From the NCBI RefSeq assembly GCF_007744075.1, contig NZ_CP036266.1, positions 248,001 through 312,000 of the forward strand: 64,000 nucleotides of DNA, written 5' to 3'. Position numbers and translations under genes: made by a program. The notes under the pieces were generated by a model. It saw only the letters and a program-made list of their open reading frames with translations. It searched no databases and was not told the origin of the DNA. Of the stretch, positions 45,509 to 56,477 are shown in pieces (position 1 is the first letter of the stretch; each line of letters opens with the position of its first letter). This DNA comes from Gimesia chilikensis (GTDB lineage: Bacteria; Planctomycetota; Planctomycetia; Planctomycetales; Planctomycetaceae).

Positions 45509-46303
45509 TTACGACCGTGTGAGTGAAACTTCGCTTTTGAAACGGATCGGAATTCCCCGCTCAGCCAGATAGTGTTTGGTTTCGTCAACAGGATGGGTGC
45601 CATAATGGAAAATACTGGCGGCCAGCGCTGCACTGGCTTTCCCTTCGGTTAAGATTTGATATAAGTGTTCAGGGCAGCCGGCACCACCACTGGCGACGAC
45701 CGGAATGGAAACCGCTTCCGCGACGGCCTTGGTCATCGGTAAATCGTAGCCGTCTTTCGTACCATCTGCGTCCATCGATGTGAGGACGATTTCCCCCGCA
45801 CCCAGTTCTTCAACTCGTCTGGCCCACTCGATCGCTTCCAGTCCGGTGGGAACGCGTCCGCCATTAACGTGTACTTCCCAGAATTCCTGTCCGTCTTTCT
45901 CTACCCGCTTGGGATCGATATTCACCACGATACACTGGCTGCCGAATCGCAGGGCCGCCTCGCGGATCAGGTCCGGATTTTTCACAGCCGAAGAATTGAT
46001 GGATACCTTGTCACAGCCCGCATTCAGCAGGGCGCGAATGTCTTCCAGCGTGCGGATGCCCCCGCCGACAGTGAGAGGCATGAAGATGACTTCGGACGTG
46101 CGACGCACGATATCCAGGATGATGTCACGTTCTTCATGGCTGGCGGTAATATCCAGGAAGACCAGCTCGTCGGCCCCCTGTTCTTCGTAGCGGGCAGCGA
46201 CCTCGACCGGATCGCCGGCGTCCTGCAGATTAACGAAGTTGACCCCTTTGACGACCCGTCCCGCATGCACATCGAGACACGGAATAATGCGTTTAGCCAG
46301 CAT
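45509..46303 (-). CDS. hisF: Imidazole glycerol phosphate synthase, cyclase subunit
   Basis: HisF forms a TIM barrel that, with HisH, makes imidazole glycerol phosphate and AICAR in histidine synthesis. Catalytic D11 ([10 protein letters not shown]) and D130 (VVNIDPKR) are visible. [10 protein letters not shown] and VASGGAG are the two phosphate-binding loops. Length (264 residues) is slightly above the usual 250-258 because of a short C-terminal extension. It stands alone; no other his gene is in the window. Confidence 0.97.
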   Translation of the reverse strand: MLAKRIIPCLDVHAGRVVKGVNFVNLQDAGDPVEVAARYEEQGADELVFLDITASHEERDIILDIVRRTSEVIFMPLTVGGGIRTLEDIRALLNAGCDKVSINSSAVKNPDLIREAALRFGSQCIVVNIDPKRVEKDGQEFWEVHVNGGRVPTGLEAIEWARRVEELGAGEIVLTSMDADGTKDGYDLPMTKAVAEAVSIPVVASGGAGCPEHLYQILTEGKASAALAASIFHYGTHPVDETKHYLAERGIPIRFKSEVSLTRS

Positions 46304-46819
46304 GAAATTACCTGGAATGATTCAGACAGTTGTGATGGGAACTGACAGGTTTTGTTCCCGTTGCATTGTAGATTAAACGACTGTGCCCCGTTTCGGTAGC
46401 CTGCAGAAGCGAATAAGCCACTGACTCTCCAGTATCAGTTCTCTCTGAAACTGTCGTCTCAGTGTTAATGGTGGTGCTGATTCTCTGTCTTTAACCCACT
46501 CGACCGCTTTCGGGTAATCGCTGTTTCACGCCACGATGGCAGCAGATTTTCTAAACATACTATACAAACGGTGGTTATCTGAATTTGTATAGATAAGAGA
46601 TTGACAGGCTGAGTTCACGGTCTCTAAACTAAACCTTATTAATCATTTGTATATTAATGTACTGATGATTGATGTTGTCGTTCGGCGCTGCGGCATTATG
46701 CCCCCGCGACTTCCTTTCATGAGATCTTTCGATCCGAAGCCGGGGCCTGGTGAATTCAATCAGGTCTCAGTTGTTCGACCGTCCTTTCATTTTCTTTATC
46801 TAAAAAAAGGAGCAAAGAC
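46304..46819. other. Promoter and leader region of a DUF1559 gene
   Basis: About 515 bases. A strong promoter at 46601-46630 is followed by a leader of roughly 180 bases before the DUF1559 gene. AAAAAAAGGAGCAAAGAC is its ribosome binding region. No gene is seen. Confidence 0.6.
46601..46630 (+). promoter_or_regulatory. Promoter of DUF1559 gene A
   Basis: TTGACA (46601-46606), 18 bases, TAAACT (46625-46630). This TTGACA-N18 plan recurs before the other DUF1559 genes here. Confidence 0.6.
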
Positions 46820-47878
46820 ATGAGACGTCATCAATGGCAAAGACGAGGTTTTACCCTGATTGAGTTGCTGGTGGTGATTGCCATCATCGCGATCCTGATT
46901 GCCCTGCTGCTACCGGCAGTCCAGCAGGCGCGCGAGGCGGCACGCAGAAGCACCTGTAAAAATAATCTCAAGCAGATGGGCCTGGCACTCCATAATTATC
47001 ATGAAGCCTTTGGTTGTTTTCCTCCGGGACAGATTCGCGGCTGGAATGGTACTGTCGAACTGGGAAGCGGTGCTTCCTGGGGGGCCTTGATTCTACCCTA
47101 CATGGATCAGGCACCGCTGTATAACAAACTCAATTTTAACATCGGAATCTATGAGGGAACCAACAAAACCGCGATCAATGCTGTTTCCGGTTTAAGTATT
47201 GTGCTGTGTCCCAGTGATACTGACCGGGCTCCGACACGCAGCATCCATTCTTCGAGTACGCCCAACTATATGAGCTCAATCCCGAGCACCAGTTATTTCG
47301 GCAGCATCGGCGGTTTCCAGAATGGAGACAGTACAGATCCCCGGCTTTCCGGTGGCTTTTTCACCTATGATCGGGCACGCCCCACCAAGATTGCCTCCAT
47401 CAGCGATGGGACCTCGAACACGATTGCCGTCGGTGAAAAGTCTTACCAGGTCTGGACCGGTGGCTCATGGCTGGGCGTGCAACATAATACCTATCAGACT
47501 TCGAGTCCGGGGAATGATACCGCCTGCTGCCAGGACTGGTACCTGGGAGCGGGGATCTATCCGATGACCAATCAGCTCACTCCCGGTCTGGGCAGCACGA
47601 ACTGGCGGTATGGCAGTGTGCATACGGGCGGCGCACATTTCCTGATGGCTGATGGAGCTGTACGTTTCATTTCCGAAAACATTCAGCACATCGTTTCTAC
47701 CCGCAGCGCTTCTACCTGTGCCACGAATAACTGTGGTTGTGAATGGAGCAATGACGCCAACGCTTGCGCGCCAGGTGCACCAGGGGGCTGGAATGACAAA
47801 GCTTATCTCGGTAATCACTTTGGCATCTATCAGCGGCTGCATCACAGAAATGATGGATTGACCCTCGGCGATTTTTAA
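46820..47878 (+). CDS. DUF1559 prepilin-like protein A, 352 aa
   Basis: The N-terminus [20 protein letters not shown] is a type IV prepilin signal (cleavage after G, E at +5). Then comes the DUF1559 core [20 protein letters not shown]. The C-terminal region has a cysteine-rich stretch near 318-324 ([11 protein letters not shown]) and ends GLTLGDF, in place of the usual GEF. Compared with the paralogues it has a longer insertion before the end. A small lipoprotein gene follows 47 bases later. AAGGAGCAAAGAC precedes the ATG. Confidence 0.93.
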   Translation: MRRHQWQRRGFTLIELLVVIAIIAILIALLLPAVQQAREAARRSTCKNNLKQMGLALHNYHEAFGCFPPGQIRGWNGTVELGSGASWGALILPYMDQAPLYNKLNFNIGIYEGTNKTAINAVSGLSIVLCPSDTDRAPTRSIHSSSTPNYMSSIPSTSYFGSIGGFQNGDSTDPRLSGGFFTYDRARPTKIASISDGTSNTIAVGEKSYQVWTGGSWLGVQHNTYQTSSPGNDTACCQDWYLGAGIYPMTNQLTPGLGSTNWRYGSVHTGGAHFLMADGAVRFISENIQHIVSTRSASTCATNNCGCEWSNDANACAPGAPGGWNDKAYLGNHFGIYQRLHHRNDGLTLGDF

Positions 47879-47925
47879 TCAGGAACTGACTAAAACGAGG
47901 AGTACCTGTTTCGAAAGGAGAAACC

Positions 47926-48096
47926 ATGCATCTGAAAAAAATCAAACGCAGCTGGAATCTGATTCCCCTGAGTCTGTTCTGTCTCTGTCTGTCGCTTTCA
48001 GCGTGTGCTGACAAAACGACTGCAGAATACACCCAGCCTGATCCCGGACTGAATGCTGAAGAGTCCAGCGCCCAGATGGATCAGGGGGGCAAATAG
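47926..48096 (+). CDS. Small lipoprotein, 56 aa
   Basis: The frame was read directly from ATG 47926 to TAG 48094-48096, with AAAGGAG eight bases upstream. It starts MHLKKIKRSWNLIPLSLFCL, ends its signal with the lipobox LSAC, and has a short acidic polar tail (KTTAEYTQPDPGL). It follows the DUF1559 gene closely and fits the pattern 'DUF1559 then lipoprotein' seen three more times in this array. Function unknown. Confidence 0.75.
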   Translation: MHLKKIKRSWNLIPLSLFCLCLSLSACADKTTAEYTQPDPGLNAEESSAQMDQGGK

Positions 48097-48732
48097 CAGT
48101 CTTCGATCTGCGGAGCGTTCCCGTTTTGCAGCAGATTCTGGAATGGACTCCCACAGTTAGCATGACGAATTGTCGGGGAGAGTGAGATGGTCATTTCACT
48201 CTCCCCGCTGCTTTACCATCACAGACTCTCTGACCTCCATGCTGGTGAAATCATTCGCCATACACCCTCTCTCGATCTGTCGTCATTGTTCTGTCAGCGC
48301 AGACAAACTTTTCCGTCTGCAGCGGTCAGGTGTTTTGTCATAATCGATCGCGCAGTGGTAAGCGTTATTTAGTATTCCATTCTAATTACCAAGATAATGC
48401 GCTAATCGGGATTGACTCCCTTTCCATTCAGGGTAACCTGAAAGTAATTCGAATCTCAGATGACTGGTGAATAGTTGATTCGAAGACCATCCATAACCCA
48501 CCTTCGGGGCGCTCCTGAACTGTCGTTTCCACATAACACAGGACCGATGCCCTGACTACTAGTTCCTCCGCTACACATTGCATTCTCTATTCCTGCGCTG
48601 AAAGAAAATGCCTGCACGGAACGACCCAGAAACGAGTCACCCTATGCTGCATGACGCTCCAGGCAAAAGCTTGATCATTGTCTGGCTGCGACTTCATACC
48701 ATTTCTTGATAGATCCGAGACTGGAGACCGAC
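48097..48732. other. Intergenic region of the DUF1559 array
   Basis: About 640 bases. A perfect hairpin lies at 48174-48207. A weak TTGACT-N16-TAACCT pair at 48412-48439 is the best promoter candidate for the next DUF1559 gene, which would have a leader of about 290 bases. No gene seen. Confidence 0.5.
48174..48207 (+). terminator. Hairpin after the small lipoprotein gene
   Basis: CGGGGAGAGTGA and TCACTCTCCCCG form a perfect 12-base-pair stem with a 10-base loop. It lacks a T-run, so it may stabilise the 3' end rather than terminate strictly. Confidence 0.6.
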
Positions 48733-49716
<984 letters not shown>

Positions 49717-49735
49717 GAGTCATTTAAGCTGATTT

Positions 49736-49768
49736 CGACGGGTCGGTTGATTCAAATCCGGCCCGTCG
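49736..49768 (+). terminator. Hairpin after DUF1559 gene B
   Basis: CGACGGGTCGG and CCGGCCCGTCG pair (ten Watson-Crick and one G-U) around an 11-base loop, 20 bases after the stop. No T-run follows. Confidence 0.6.
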
Positions 49769-49826
49769 TGATGCATAGGCCAATTTGCATGTGTTTACAT
49801 TTCTGACGCGGGTTACACAAATCTGG

Positions 49827-49856
49827 TTGACAGGGAATTCTCCCGAACTCAATAAT
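49827..49856 (+). promoter_or_regulatory. Promoter of DUF1559 gene C
   Basis: TTGACA (49827-49832), 18 bases, AATAAT (49851-49856), in AT-rich sequence, about 190 bases before the gene. Confidence 0.6.
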
Positions 49857-50053
49857 TATTAAAGCTAAATATTAAAAGGTGTTTCCCTTGCGGGTAATTA
49901 ATTGAGATTTTTAAATCTCCTTTATTTTTGATCGCTACATCAACACCTGATGAGTGTTTATTTAATTGTCTTATTCAATTCGACTCCGAATTGTAGTCAT
50001 CTCTTTTAGTCGTTTTTTTTCGTTCCTTTCTCTTATTTAACTGGAGACACCCA

Positions 50054-51031
50054 ATGCGACAGAAATTATTCAAGCGGGGCTTCACCTTGATCGAACTGCT
50101 GGTGGTGATTGCCATCATTGCGATCCTGATTGCTCTGCTCTTGCCGGCGGTACAACAGGCGCGTGAAGCAGCCCGCAGATCAACGTGCAAAAACAACCTG
50201 AAGCAGATCGGTCTGGCACTGCACAACTACCATGACACCCATCGCGTATTCCCCTATGCCACTGCCAATCCTGGTACCTGCACAACCGCAGGTGGAGCCA
50301 CTATCACGAACCATACCGGCTGGCTTTATCTGCTGCCTTTCATGGACCAGGCAAACCTGTATAACCAGTACAATTTCAGTGCTGCCACAGGATCACGAAA
50401 CGATGTCAGCGGGACGCTGGCAGGTGGAGGCGCGATTGCCAGCGGGAATGCGGTTCTTGGTACGAATGTCATTCCGATCCTGATCTGCCCTTCTGATGAT
50501 GGCGGGGCTCAGTATGCTCCTGCCAGTACAGCCTACGGAACCGGAGTTGCCAATTCCGCGCGCACCAGCTATGGCTTCAGTGTGACGAACGCCCACGACA
50601 CGGGGGCCTGTAATCTCTGGACTTTGGAAGGTAAAACCTCACGCGCCATGTTCGGGATCAGCTCAAACTGTCAGGTTCGTGATGTCAAAGATGGTACCAG
50701 TAACACAGTCGCTGTCGTAGAGACCACACTGGATGTCGATGATGGTGAATGCCAGTCCTGGGCGGCTGCGTCGCATGTAGGTCTGGGGACCAATTTCAAG
50801 TCAAGCCGGGGTATCAATGAATTCCGTTGCTGCACTTGGAGAACTCCGCCTATGCAACAGTTTCAGCCTGGCCGTCTTGGTGAATGGGGCGATCCCGGCA
50901 GTACCCATGTGGGCGGGTTGCATGTGTTGATGGGTGACGGTGCTGTTCGATTTGTCAGTGAAAACATCGATACGACGACTCGTAATAATCTGGCGAATAT
51001 CTCTGACGGAAACGTTCTCGGAGAATTCTAA
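50054..51031 (+). CDS. DUF1559 prepilin-like protein C, 325 aa
   Basis: ACTGGAGACACCCA precedes the [23 protein letters not shown] is the prepilin signal and [20 protein letters not shown] the family core. It is highly similar to protein B along its whole length (GYGFSVT/TSYGFSV, then [18 protein letters not shown], ending NVLGEF), indicating tandem duplication. A carboxypeptidase-regulatory-like lipoprotein gene follows after about 170 bases. Confidence 0.95.
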   Translation: MRQKLFKRGFTLIELLVVIAIIAILIALLLPAVQQAREAARRSTCKNNLKQIGLALHNYHDTHRVFPYATANPGTCTTAGGATITNHTGWLYLLPFMDQANLYNQYNFSAATGSRNDVSGTLAGGGAIASGNAVLGTNVIPILICPSDDGGAQYAPASTAYGTGVANSARTSYGFSVTNAHDTGACNLWTLEGKTSRAMFGISSNCQVRDVKDGTSNTVAVVETTLDVDDGECQSWAAASHVGLGTNFKSSRGINEFRCCTWRTPPMQQFQPGRLGEWGDPGSTHVGGLHVLMGDGAVRFVSENIDTTTRNNLANISDGNVLGEF

Positions 51032-51202
51032 TTTTAATTTCCAGAGTCAGACCTGGTTGTTCTCCTTCTTCCCTCAACCGGATGAAGGAGGACCGTCTTT
51101 TTCTCCTCTTCAGGGCGAAAATTAGATGAGCAGGATCTGAAGCGATGTGACTGAGAATAACCAACGACGAATTCCCATCCGACAAGATTGAAAGAAAGAT
51201 GT

Positions 51203-51661
51203 ATGTTGAAATTGAATAGACAGATGGCCGTTCTGCTGATGACGGTCGGCTTACTGAGTGGTTGTGGTGGTCACACTTCAGAGGTTCCCGATGATCTTGT
51301 CCCCGTTACGGGGACCGTAAAACTGGATGGCGAGCCGAAGGCGAATATTACCGTTATCTTCAACCCGGGAAAGAAGACCTCCGGAACGGGTGGGTATGGT
51401 GTGACTGATCAAGATGGTAAGTACACGCTGACTCACCGCAGCAATAAGCCTGGAGTAGAACCGGGAGAGTATGTTGTCACTTTCTCTATGATGGGCCTGC
51501 CAGACGGAAGTCCCATTCCTGAAGGGAAAGATGCGGCCGATGTGGGGGCAGTGCAGTTACTGCCCGAGAAGTACACGAATCCCAACCGTGAGATGAATCT
51601 GACCATCGCTACGGTGGCAGCGCCCTCTGCAACTCTGGATTACGAAATTAAATCAAAATAA
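51203..51661 (+). CDS. Lipoprotein with carboxypeptidase-regulatory-like domain, 152 aa
   Basis: MLKLNRQMAVLLMTVGLLSG with lipobox LLSGC directs lipidation. The mature part has VTGTVKLDGEPKANITVIFN, then a GKYTLTHRSNKPGVEPGEYVV strand pair, the regulatory-like beta-sandwich. ATG 51203 is the start with the family sequence; a TTG at 51188 would add five residues. It follows DUF1559 gene C and is likely on the same transcript. Probably on the periplasmic side of the membrane; function unknown. Confidence 0.82.
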   Translation: MLKLNRQMAVLLMTVGLLSGCGGHTSEVPDDLVPVTGTVKLDGEPKANITVIFNPGKKTSGTGGYGVTDQDGKYTLTHRSNKPGVEPGEYVVTFSMMGLPDGSPIPEGKDAADVGAVQLLPEKYTNPNREMNLTIATVAAPSATLDYEIKSK

Positions 51662-51728
51662 AGTTCGCAATCAAAAATGCTTCAATTTTGAACGGTCTGG
51701 AGCAAGTTTACAGCAACAATGAATTTCA

Positions 51729-51758
51729 GGGAGGTTGGTTCCAACCTCCCATTTTTTA
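51729..51758 (+). terminator. Intrinsic terminator
   Basis: GGGAGGTTGG and CCAACCTCCC form a perfect 10-base-pair stem with a two-base turn as written (tetraloop in practice), followed by ATTTTTT. Confidence 0.9.
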
Positions 51759-51922
51759 TGGCTTTAGAGAATAATTCCTATTCACCAGCAAGCGTTGTCG
51801 ACTGGGGTACTGGTTGTTCTATATGCGAGCAGGCAAGGCTGGTTGACTTTGAGTCCAGAGGGATGCGTTTCACACTTCTGTCAACGAAATGTCGAAAAAG
51901 TTAACGAACCTCAGAAAAATGA

Positions 51923-51952
51923 TTGACATATTGAAAGCCCCAATAACATAAT
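51923..51952 (+). promoter_or_regulatory. Promoter of DUF1559 gene D
   Basis: TTGACA (51923-51928), 18 bases, CATAAT (51947-51952). Confidence 0.6.
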
Positions 51953-52235
51953 AAGAATTATTAATCATCTCTTCATATCTAGTTTCAGAGATGAAATTCC
52001 CTTCTGACTTTAAAATCGTCTAATCATAAATTCGTTTTGTGTTGTTTCAGTATTCACTAAGTTCTTAGTGTCGGCACATACAATTTCATGCTGTGTGATT
52101 GTTGATTCGTCGTTCTTTTCAGCTTCTATTTCATGTCCAGAATCAGTTAGACAATTGCGCATTTTAAAATCTGTTTGAGCCCGCACTTAAGCGTATTTAT
52201 ACCTCATTTCTTTTTCTTTTTTCCGGAGGTGGAAA

Positions 52236-53237
52236 ATGCTGCAGCTCAAAAAAAGGCGTGCGTTCACACTGATCGAATTGCTGGTCGTCATCGCGATTAT
52301 CGCAATTCTGATCGCTCTCTTATTGCCTGCCGTTCAGCAGGCCCGTGAAGCAGCCCGTCGCTCGACTTGTAAAAACAATCTGAAACAGATTGGACTGGCC
52401 CTGCACAACTATCACGATGCACACAAGGTATTTCCTTATTCTGTGTCGCATCCGCATAGTATTACGTCAGGATCCGCCAGTACTGCGTTTGGCCTGAATC
52501 ATCGTGGATGGTTGATGCTGTTGCCTTACATTGATCAGGCAAACCTCTACAACCAGTTTAACTTCAGCCTGGCAGCCAGTACCGGGGCTCCGTCTGCGAA
52601 GCCTGTACCTGGCAATATTCTGCCTGGGGCAGCCGGCAATGCGAACGATCAGGTGATCTCGAAGATCATTCCTGCATTCATGTGTCCTTCCGATGACAAT
52701 GATACGCACTATCGTACGACAAGCAGCGCTCATTACTCAATCGCACCTGGTAGTTCCACTCAGACTGCGGCTTACACGAACTACGATTTCAGCACAACTC
52801 GTACATCCAGTTCCGCCAGCAACTGGCTGCTGGAAGGTCGGACGACCCGTCGGATGTTCGGTATCAATGCCTGTGCTCAGATTCGTGATGTCAAAGACGG
52901 AATGAGTAACACAGTCGCTGTCGCCGAAACAATCAGATGGACCTTCAACGGGGTATCGCAGACGTGGGGCCACGCGAAATGGGTGGGCCATGGTGTCGAC
53001 CTGACTTACGGTAACGGTATCAATTACTGGAAATGCTGTTCCTGGTACTCACCACCAAATGTCAGTGGAACCGTGGGCCGATTGGGTGACTGGTCTTCCG
53101 TGGGCAGTTTACACACCGGTGGGGCCCATGTCTTAATGGGCGATGGTGCAGTTCGCTTTGTTAGTGAGAACTTGGATGCCACCACTCGTAATCGGCTTGC
53201 CTACATTGCCGATGGAAACCCGATTGGTGAATTCTAA
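52236..53237 (+). CDS. DUF1559 prepilin-like protein D, 333 aa
   Basis: GGAGGTGGAAA precedes the ATG. The prepilin signal is [20 protein letters not shown], where alanine replaces the usual glycine before the F; cleavage might still occur but is less certain. The DUF1559 core and the C-terminal [20 protein letters not shown], ending NPIGEF, are normal. It has its own [20 protein letters not shown] segment with close parallels in B and C. A lipoprotein gene follows about 145 bases later. Confidence 0.93.
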   Translation: MLQLKKRRAFTLIELLVVIAIIAILIALLLPAVQQAREAARRSTCKNNLKQIGLALHNYHDAHKVFPYSVSHPHSITSGSASTAFGLNHRGWLMLLPYIDQANLYNQFNFSLAASTGAPSAKPVPGNILPGAAGNANDQVISKIIPAFMCPSDDNDTHYRTTSSAHYSIAPGSSTQTAAYTNYDFSTTRTSSSASNWLLEGRTTRRMFGINACAQIRDVKDGMSNTVAVAETIRWTFNGVSQTWGHAKWVGHGVDLTYGNGINYWKCCSWYSPPNVSGTVGRLGDWSSVGSLHTGGAHVLMGDGAVRFVSENLDATTRNRLAYIADGNPIGEF

Positions 53238-53383
53238 ACCAGGCGGTGCAACTATCTGTTAACCTGATTATGAAGAGGGCCACGGGAGGACGTTCCTTCG
53301 CCCGTGGTCTATTTTCTACTCATCTATCTTCAGATCCCTCTCAATCTACATTTGATCTACCGACAGGACTGGATATTAATCTG

Positions 53384-53836
53384 ATGCTGAAATATCGACT
53401 ACTTTTGAGCTGTTTGCTTCTCTGCCTGACAGGATGTGGTGGTGGAGGTGGCGACGAATCGACCCTTGATGTTTACCCTGTGAACGGGACTGTGACTGTA
53501 GACGGAAAGCCATTGCCTTCTGTGACAGTCTTTTTCATGCCTGCGGAAGGAACCTCAGGATTAGGTGCAGGCGGGGTGACCGATGAAACAGGGGCTTTTA
53601 CTCTGAAGTATAAAGATGACCGGGACGGTGTTCCTGAAGGGACTTATCGAGTCCTGTTTTCCCGCCTGGTCAAACCGGACGGCAGTTCCATCGGAAACGA
53701 TGAGATCGCGATTGATGTGGGCGCCGTAAATCAAATCGCAGATATCTATAACGATCCCGAGAAAACACCAGTTTCTGCCACGGTTGGCAAGACGAATGAA
53801 CCTTATAAATTTGAAGTCAAAAGCAAAGGGAAATGA
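53384..53836 (+). CDS. Lipoprotein with carboxypeptidase-regulatory-like domain, 150 aa
   Basis: MLKYRLLLSCLLLCLTGCGG has the lipobox LTGC, followed by a glycine spacer. The domain NGTVTVDGKPLPSVTVFFMP, then ETGAFTLKYKDDRDGVPEGTYRVLF is a regulatory-like beta-sandwich, related to the lipoprotein after gene C. ATG 53384 is taken because it begins the signal peptide; an in-frame start at 53246 lacks support. A strong terminator follows at 53899. Confidence 0.82.
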   Translation: MLKYRLLLSCLLLCLTGCGGGGGDESTLDVYPVNGTVTVDGKPLPSVTVFFMPAEGTSGLGAGGVTDETGAFTLKYKDDRDGVPEGTYRVLFSRLVKPDGSSIGNDEIAIDVGAVNQIADIYNDPEKTPVSATVGKTNEPYKFEVKSKGK

Positions 53837-54152
53837 TCTTTAAAAGATTACCTTGCTTTATCTAATAGATAAGGTTCGACAGCACTGGTCCCCCTTGTAA
53901 ACAGGGCAGTCCCGTTGGGGATTGTCCTGTTTTCATTTCTATCTATCAACCGAAAGTAAAAGTGAGTTCATTGGCTTTTCCGGAGTTCGATAGGTGATCG
54001 TTAGAGGCACATGTCAACTTCATGTAGACCATATTGAAATGGGTGAAGCTGGTTTCAGAAGGCGAGTTCAGGGGAAATAGATTGTTAGCGCACAGTGACC
54101 GGAACTGCAGCTTGCAATTCGAGTTTTGAAAGCATGTTGTCAGTGACAATGA
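53837..54152. other. Convergent intergenic region
   Basis: About 315 bases between the plus-strand gene D unit and the minus-strand gene E unit. It has the terminator at 53899-53940 and no convincing gene. Confidence 0.55.
53899..53940 (+). terminator. Intrinsic terminator after the gene D lipoprotein
   Basis: AAACAGGGCAGTCCC pairs with GGGATTGTCCTGTTT (with G-U pairs) around a four-base loop, followed by TTTTCATTT. The stem is about 15 base pairs. Confidence 0.8.
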
Positions 54153-54680
54153 CTAATCGATCGACAGATCAAAGTCGATGACATTTTCCCCGTCAGTGAC
54201 CTCTGCCTGAAGCTCCGTCTTGGTATTGTACCTGGCGGGGATCACTTCTTTGCCGGTTTTTTTCGGCTTGGGTCGGGCGCGTCTCATGGTGACATCAGCT
54301 TCAGATTCGGCTGGAGGAGTCGAAATGTCGATGGTGTCGGCTGAATCCATGCTGGCGAAATCCGTGTCAGCATTGACTCCGGCCATTTCTCCCAGTGGTT
54401 GTCCCGTGGTGATCCTGACGGAATGTTTGCCCACGATAGCGCCGGGCGAATTTCCCAGATAAGTCAGGTCGTAATTTCCATTGCTGTCCGTTCTGCCTGT
54501 CGAAGGATTACCCTCTGCCGGCTTGAAAACCACGATGGCATCAGCCAGGGGCTCTCCATTCATTGTGACCAGCCCGGTCACTTTGCCTAGTTCTACATCA
54601 GATCCACCAGAGCATCCCAGGCAGCAGGTCAAGATAAGCAACAGGCAGGGTTTTAGTGACATCCTTAGAATGCAGGTCAT
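54153..54680 (-). CDS. Lipoprotein with carboxypeptidase-regulatory-like domain, 175 aa
   Basis: The N-terminus MTCILRMSLKPCLLLILTCC ends with lipobox CLGC. The domain has VTGLVTMNGEPLADAIVVFK, then TDSNGNYDLTYLGNSPGAIV, in the regulatory-like fold. A longer acidic and basic tail (RRARPKPKKTGKEV) distinguishes it from the two related lipoproteins. GAGGGAAGACAAC precedes ATG 54680; M7 is an alternative start. It lies 140 bases downstream of DUF1559 gene E on the same strand. Confidence 0.8.
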   Translation of the reverse strand: MTCILRMSLKPCLLLILTCCLGCSGGSDVELGKVTGLVTMNGEPLADAIVVFKPAEGNPSTGRTDSNGNYDLTYLGNSPGAIVGKHSVRITTGQPLGEMAGVNADTDFASMDSADTIDISTPPAESEADVTMRRARPKPKKTGKEVIPARYNTKTELQAEVTDGENVIDFDLSID

Positions 54681-54820
54681 GTTGTCTTCCCTCGCAAATT
54701 CGCTGAAAGTCTTATTCTTGTGTTGTGTTAGGGCGTAACGATGAAAAAAAGAAGTCCCGGTTTTACCTGAGGGTAAAACCGGGCGCTGGTTCGTCTTTCA
54801 TTAAATAGTCAGTGAAACGC

Positions 54821-55771
54821 TTAGAATTCCCCAATCACATTTTTGTCGTTGATGCCTGCCAGATAGACGAGCAGATTTCCGTCAATGTTTTCACTGATAA
54901 ATCTGACACCGCCATCTCCCAGCAGGAAGTGACAACCACCTTCATGAGAACTGCTTAATGACCAGGCATAACGCAGTCCGTCGTTGTTGTTGATCCCGTT
55001 GATCAGATAAATTGTAGATGGGTCTGGTGTTGCAGAGGCACCCTGCCAGGTACGCACCAGGGCAGTATGCCAGGGCCAGTTGCCATAATTGCCTGCACTG
55101 GCATTCGTAGTGACAACAGAAGTCCCCATCCAGACCCCTCCTGATCCCCGGTCTTCCGTGGTGCGTTCGCCAACCATAATGACGTTACTGGGACCATCCG
55201 TAAAATCACGCAGGCGTCGGGCTGTATGATTATTGAATGCGCCGTTATAGCATCGTCCTGTGCCGCTGGTGGGGTTGATGTCGCAGGGAGAGTAAATTCC
55301 CGGATAGTTGCTCTTGCCGTAGGAACCAATGTTGGTATTGATACCGTTATCCATCGGGTCAGAAGGGCAGTTGAGGGGGGGGATCGATGTTTTGACCAAC
55401 GTGGGTTGCAGTAATGTGCCTGAGGAATCACGCCAGGCGGCATCGAAGTTAATCTTGTTGTACAAGGGGGTCTGGTCCATGAATGGAAGCAACATGACGG
55501 TCCAGGCCAGATAGCTTTCCGTGGGGATGTCATCCGCTGCAGTACGACGACTTTCAACGTGCATCTGTGGGAAGATACGGTGTGTATCGTGGTAGTTATG
55601 CAGCGCGAGGCCAATCTGCTTGAGATTGTTTTTACAGGTCGAGCGACGGGCAGCTTCACGGGCCTGTTGAACTGCAGGGAGCAGTAGTGCGATCAGGATC
55701 GCAATAATCGCGATCACGACCAGCAATTCAATCAGGGTAAAGCCTCGTTTCTTTTGTGTGAGTCGTTTCAT
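54821..55771 (-). CDS. DUF1559 prepilin-like protein E, 316 aa
   Basis: [20 protein letters not shown] is the prepilin signal, with [20 protein letters not shown] following. Its middle region lacks the WRTPP segment of B and C and has an ARRLRDFTDGPSNVIMVGER block instead. It ends KNVIGEF. ATG 55771 is chosen because GGAGG lies five bases upstream; a GTG two codons earlier would overlap that site. This is the only DUF1559 gene of the array on the minus strand, yet it keeps the order DUF1559 then lipoprotein. Confidence 0.94.
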   Translation of the reverse strand: MKRLTQKKRGFTLIELLVVIAIIAILIALLLPAVQQAREAARRSTCKNNLKQIGLALHNYHDTHRIFPQMHVESRRTAADDIPTESYLAWTVMLLPFMDQTPLYNKINFDAAWRDSSGTLLQPTLVKTSIPPLNCPSDPMDNGINTNIGSYGKSNYPGIYSPCDINPTSGTGRCYNGAFNNHTARRLRDFTDGPSNVIMVGERTTEDRGSGGVWMGTSVVTTNASAGNYGNWPWHTALVRTWQGASATPDPSTIYLINGINNNDGLRYAWSLSSSHEGGCHFLLGDGGVRFISENIDGNLLVYLAGINDKNVIGEF

Positions 55772-56477
55772 CTTCACCTCCGGAGATTAAGTGGATTAAG
55801 AGAAATATAGGACTTCTCTTACTCTTATCCGGAGCTCATCCAGCCTCAGAGTGAAGCGAAAATCAGCGTACACAACACGAAATACGAAAGAAAGGAGATC
55901 GAACTATGCGAACGCAATTTTCAGACAGGAATTCAGAGCGACTTGAGAGTTCAGACAAGAGTAAAGAATATATATTACGCCACATTAACTGCCAGAATTG
56001 ACAGGAAAAGTCTCACTTTTTAAGGGGCGATTGCCCTGATGAATGGAATATAGGTCCGTTCATTAAAGAACAGATTAAAAATTTGTCAACAATTTTTTGA
56101 AAAATCAAAAACGCTCAATCCAAATCGCGACGGCTATCTTATGTGATTACATGCGTTTATAAATCGTCGATTTTTTTTGAGGTTTTCTCCTCATCGTTAA
56201 GCATGCACCAGATTACATTTCGTATGACAGACTTCTCATCAACATTCAAGGCAAACCACAGTGCGCAATCCGTTGAGAACACAAATGTCTCTACAGAATT
56301 GATCACGAGCGATCGGTCATTTGTCTGGAAAACTACAAATTCAAAAGCACTCCGCTTGAACAGGCAATCTGCATCGAGTCCAATCAAAGGTAGTAAAACA
56401 GAGGCCGGTAAAAAATTAACAACATTGAATAATGTCTGGCCTGAAAAATAAACAAGGATTAGAAAGCAGGGATAACA
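55772..56477. other. Divergent AT-rich region
   Basis: About 700 bases between DUF1559 gene E (minus) and the sialidase gene (plus). A minus-strand promoter is at 56061-56089, with a leader of about 280 bases. Open frames near 56143-56451 on both strands have no family features and are not accepted. Confidence 0.55.
56061..56089 (-). promoter_or_regulatory. Promoter of DUF1559 gene E
   Basis: On the minus strand: TTGACA (56089-56084), 17 bases, TTAATG (56066-56061). The layout matches the promoters of the plus-strand DUF1559 genes. Confidence 0.55.

Larger units (their letters stand above)
49717..50053. other. Promoter and leader region between paralogues
   Basis: About 340 bases with a hairpin at 49736-49768, a promoter at 49827-49856 and an AT-rich leader of about 190 bases. 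No gene seen. Confidence 0.55.
51662..52235. other. Intergenic region with terminator and promoter
   Basis: About 570 bases. A strong terminator (51729-51758) closes the gene C unit, and a promoter (51923-51952) opens the gene D unit with a leader of about 280 bases. TTCCGGAGGTGGAAA is its ribosome binding region. No gene seen. Confidence 0.6.

Noticed and set aside
56143-56451. A 102-codon open frame in the AT-rich gap, with a 76-codon frame opposite
   Set aside because: Starts with GTG without a ribosome binding site, no motif, and low-complexity AT-rich context; the opposing frame is no better.
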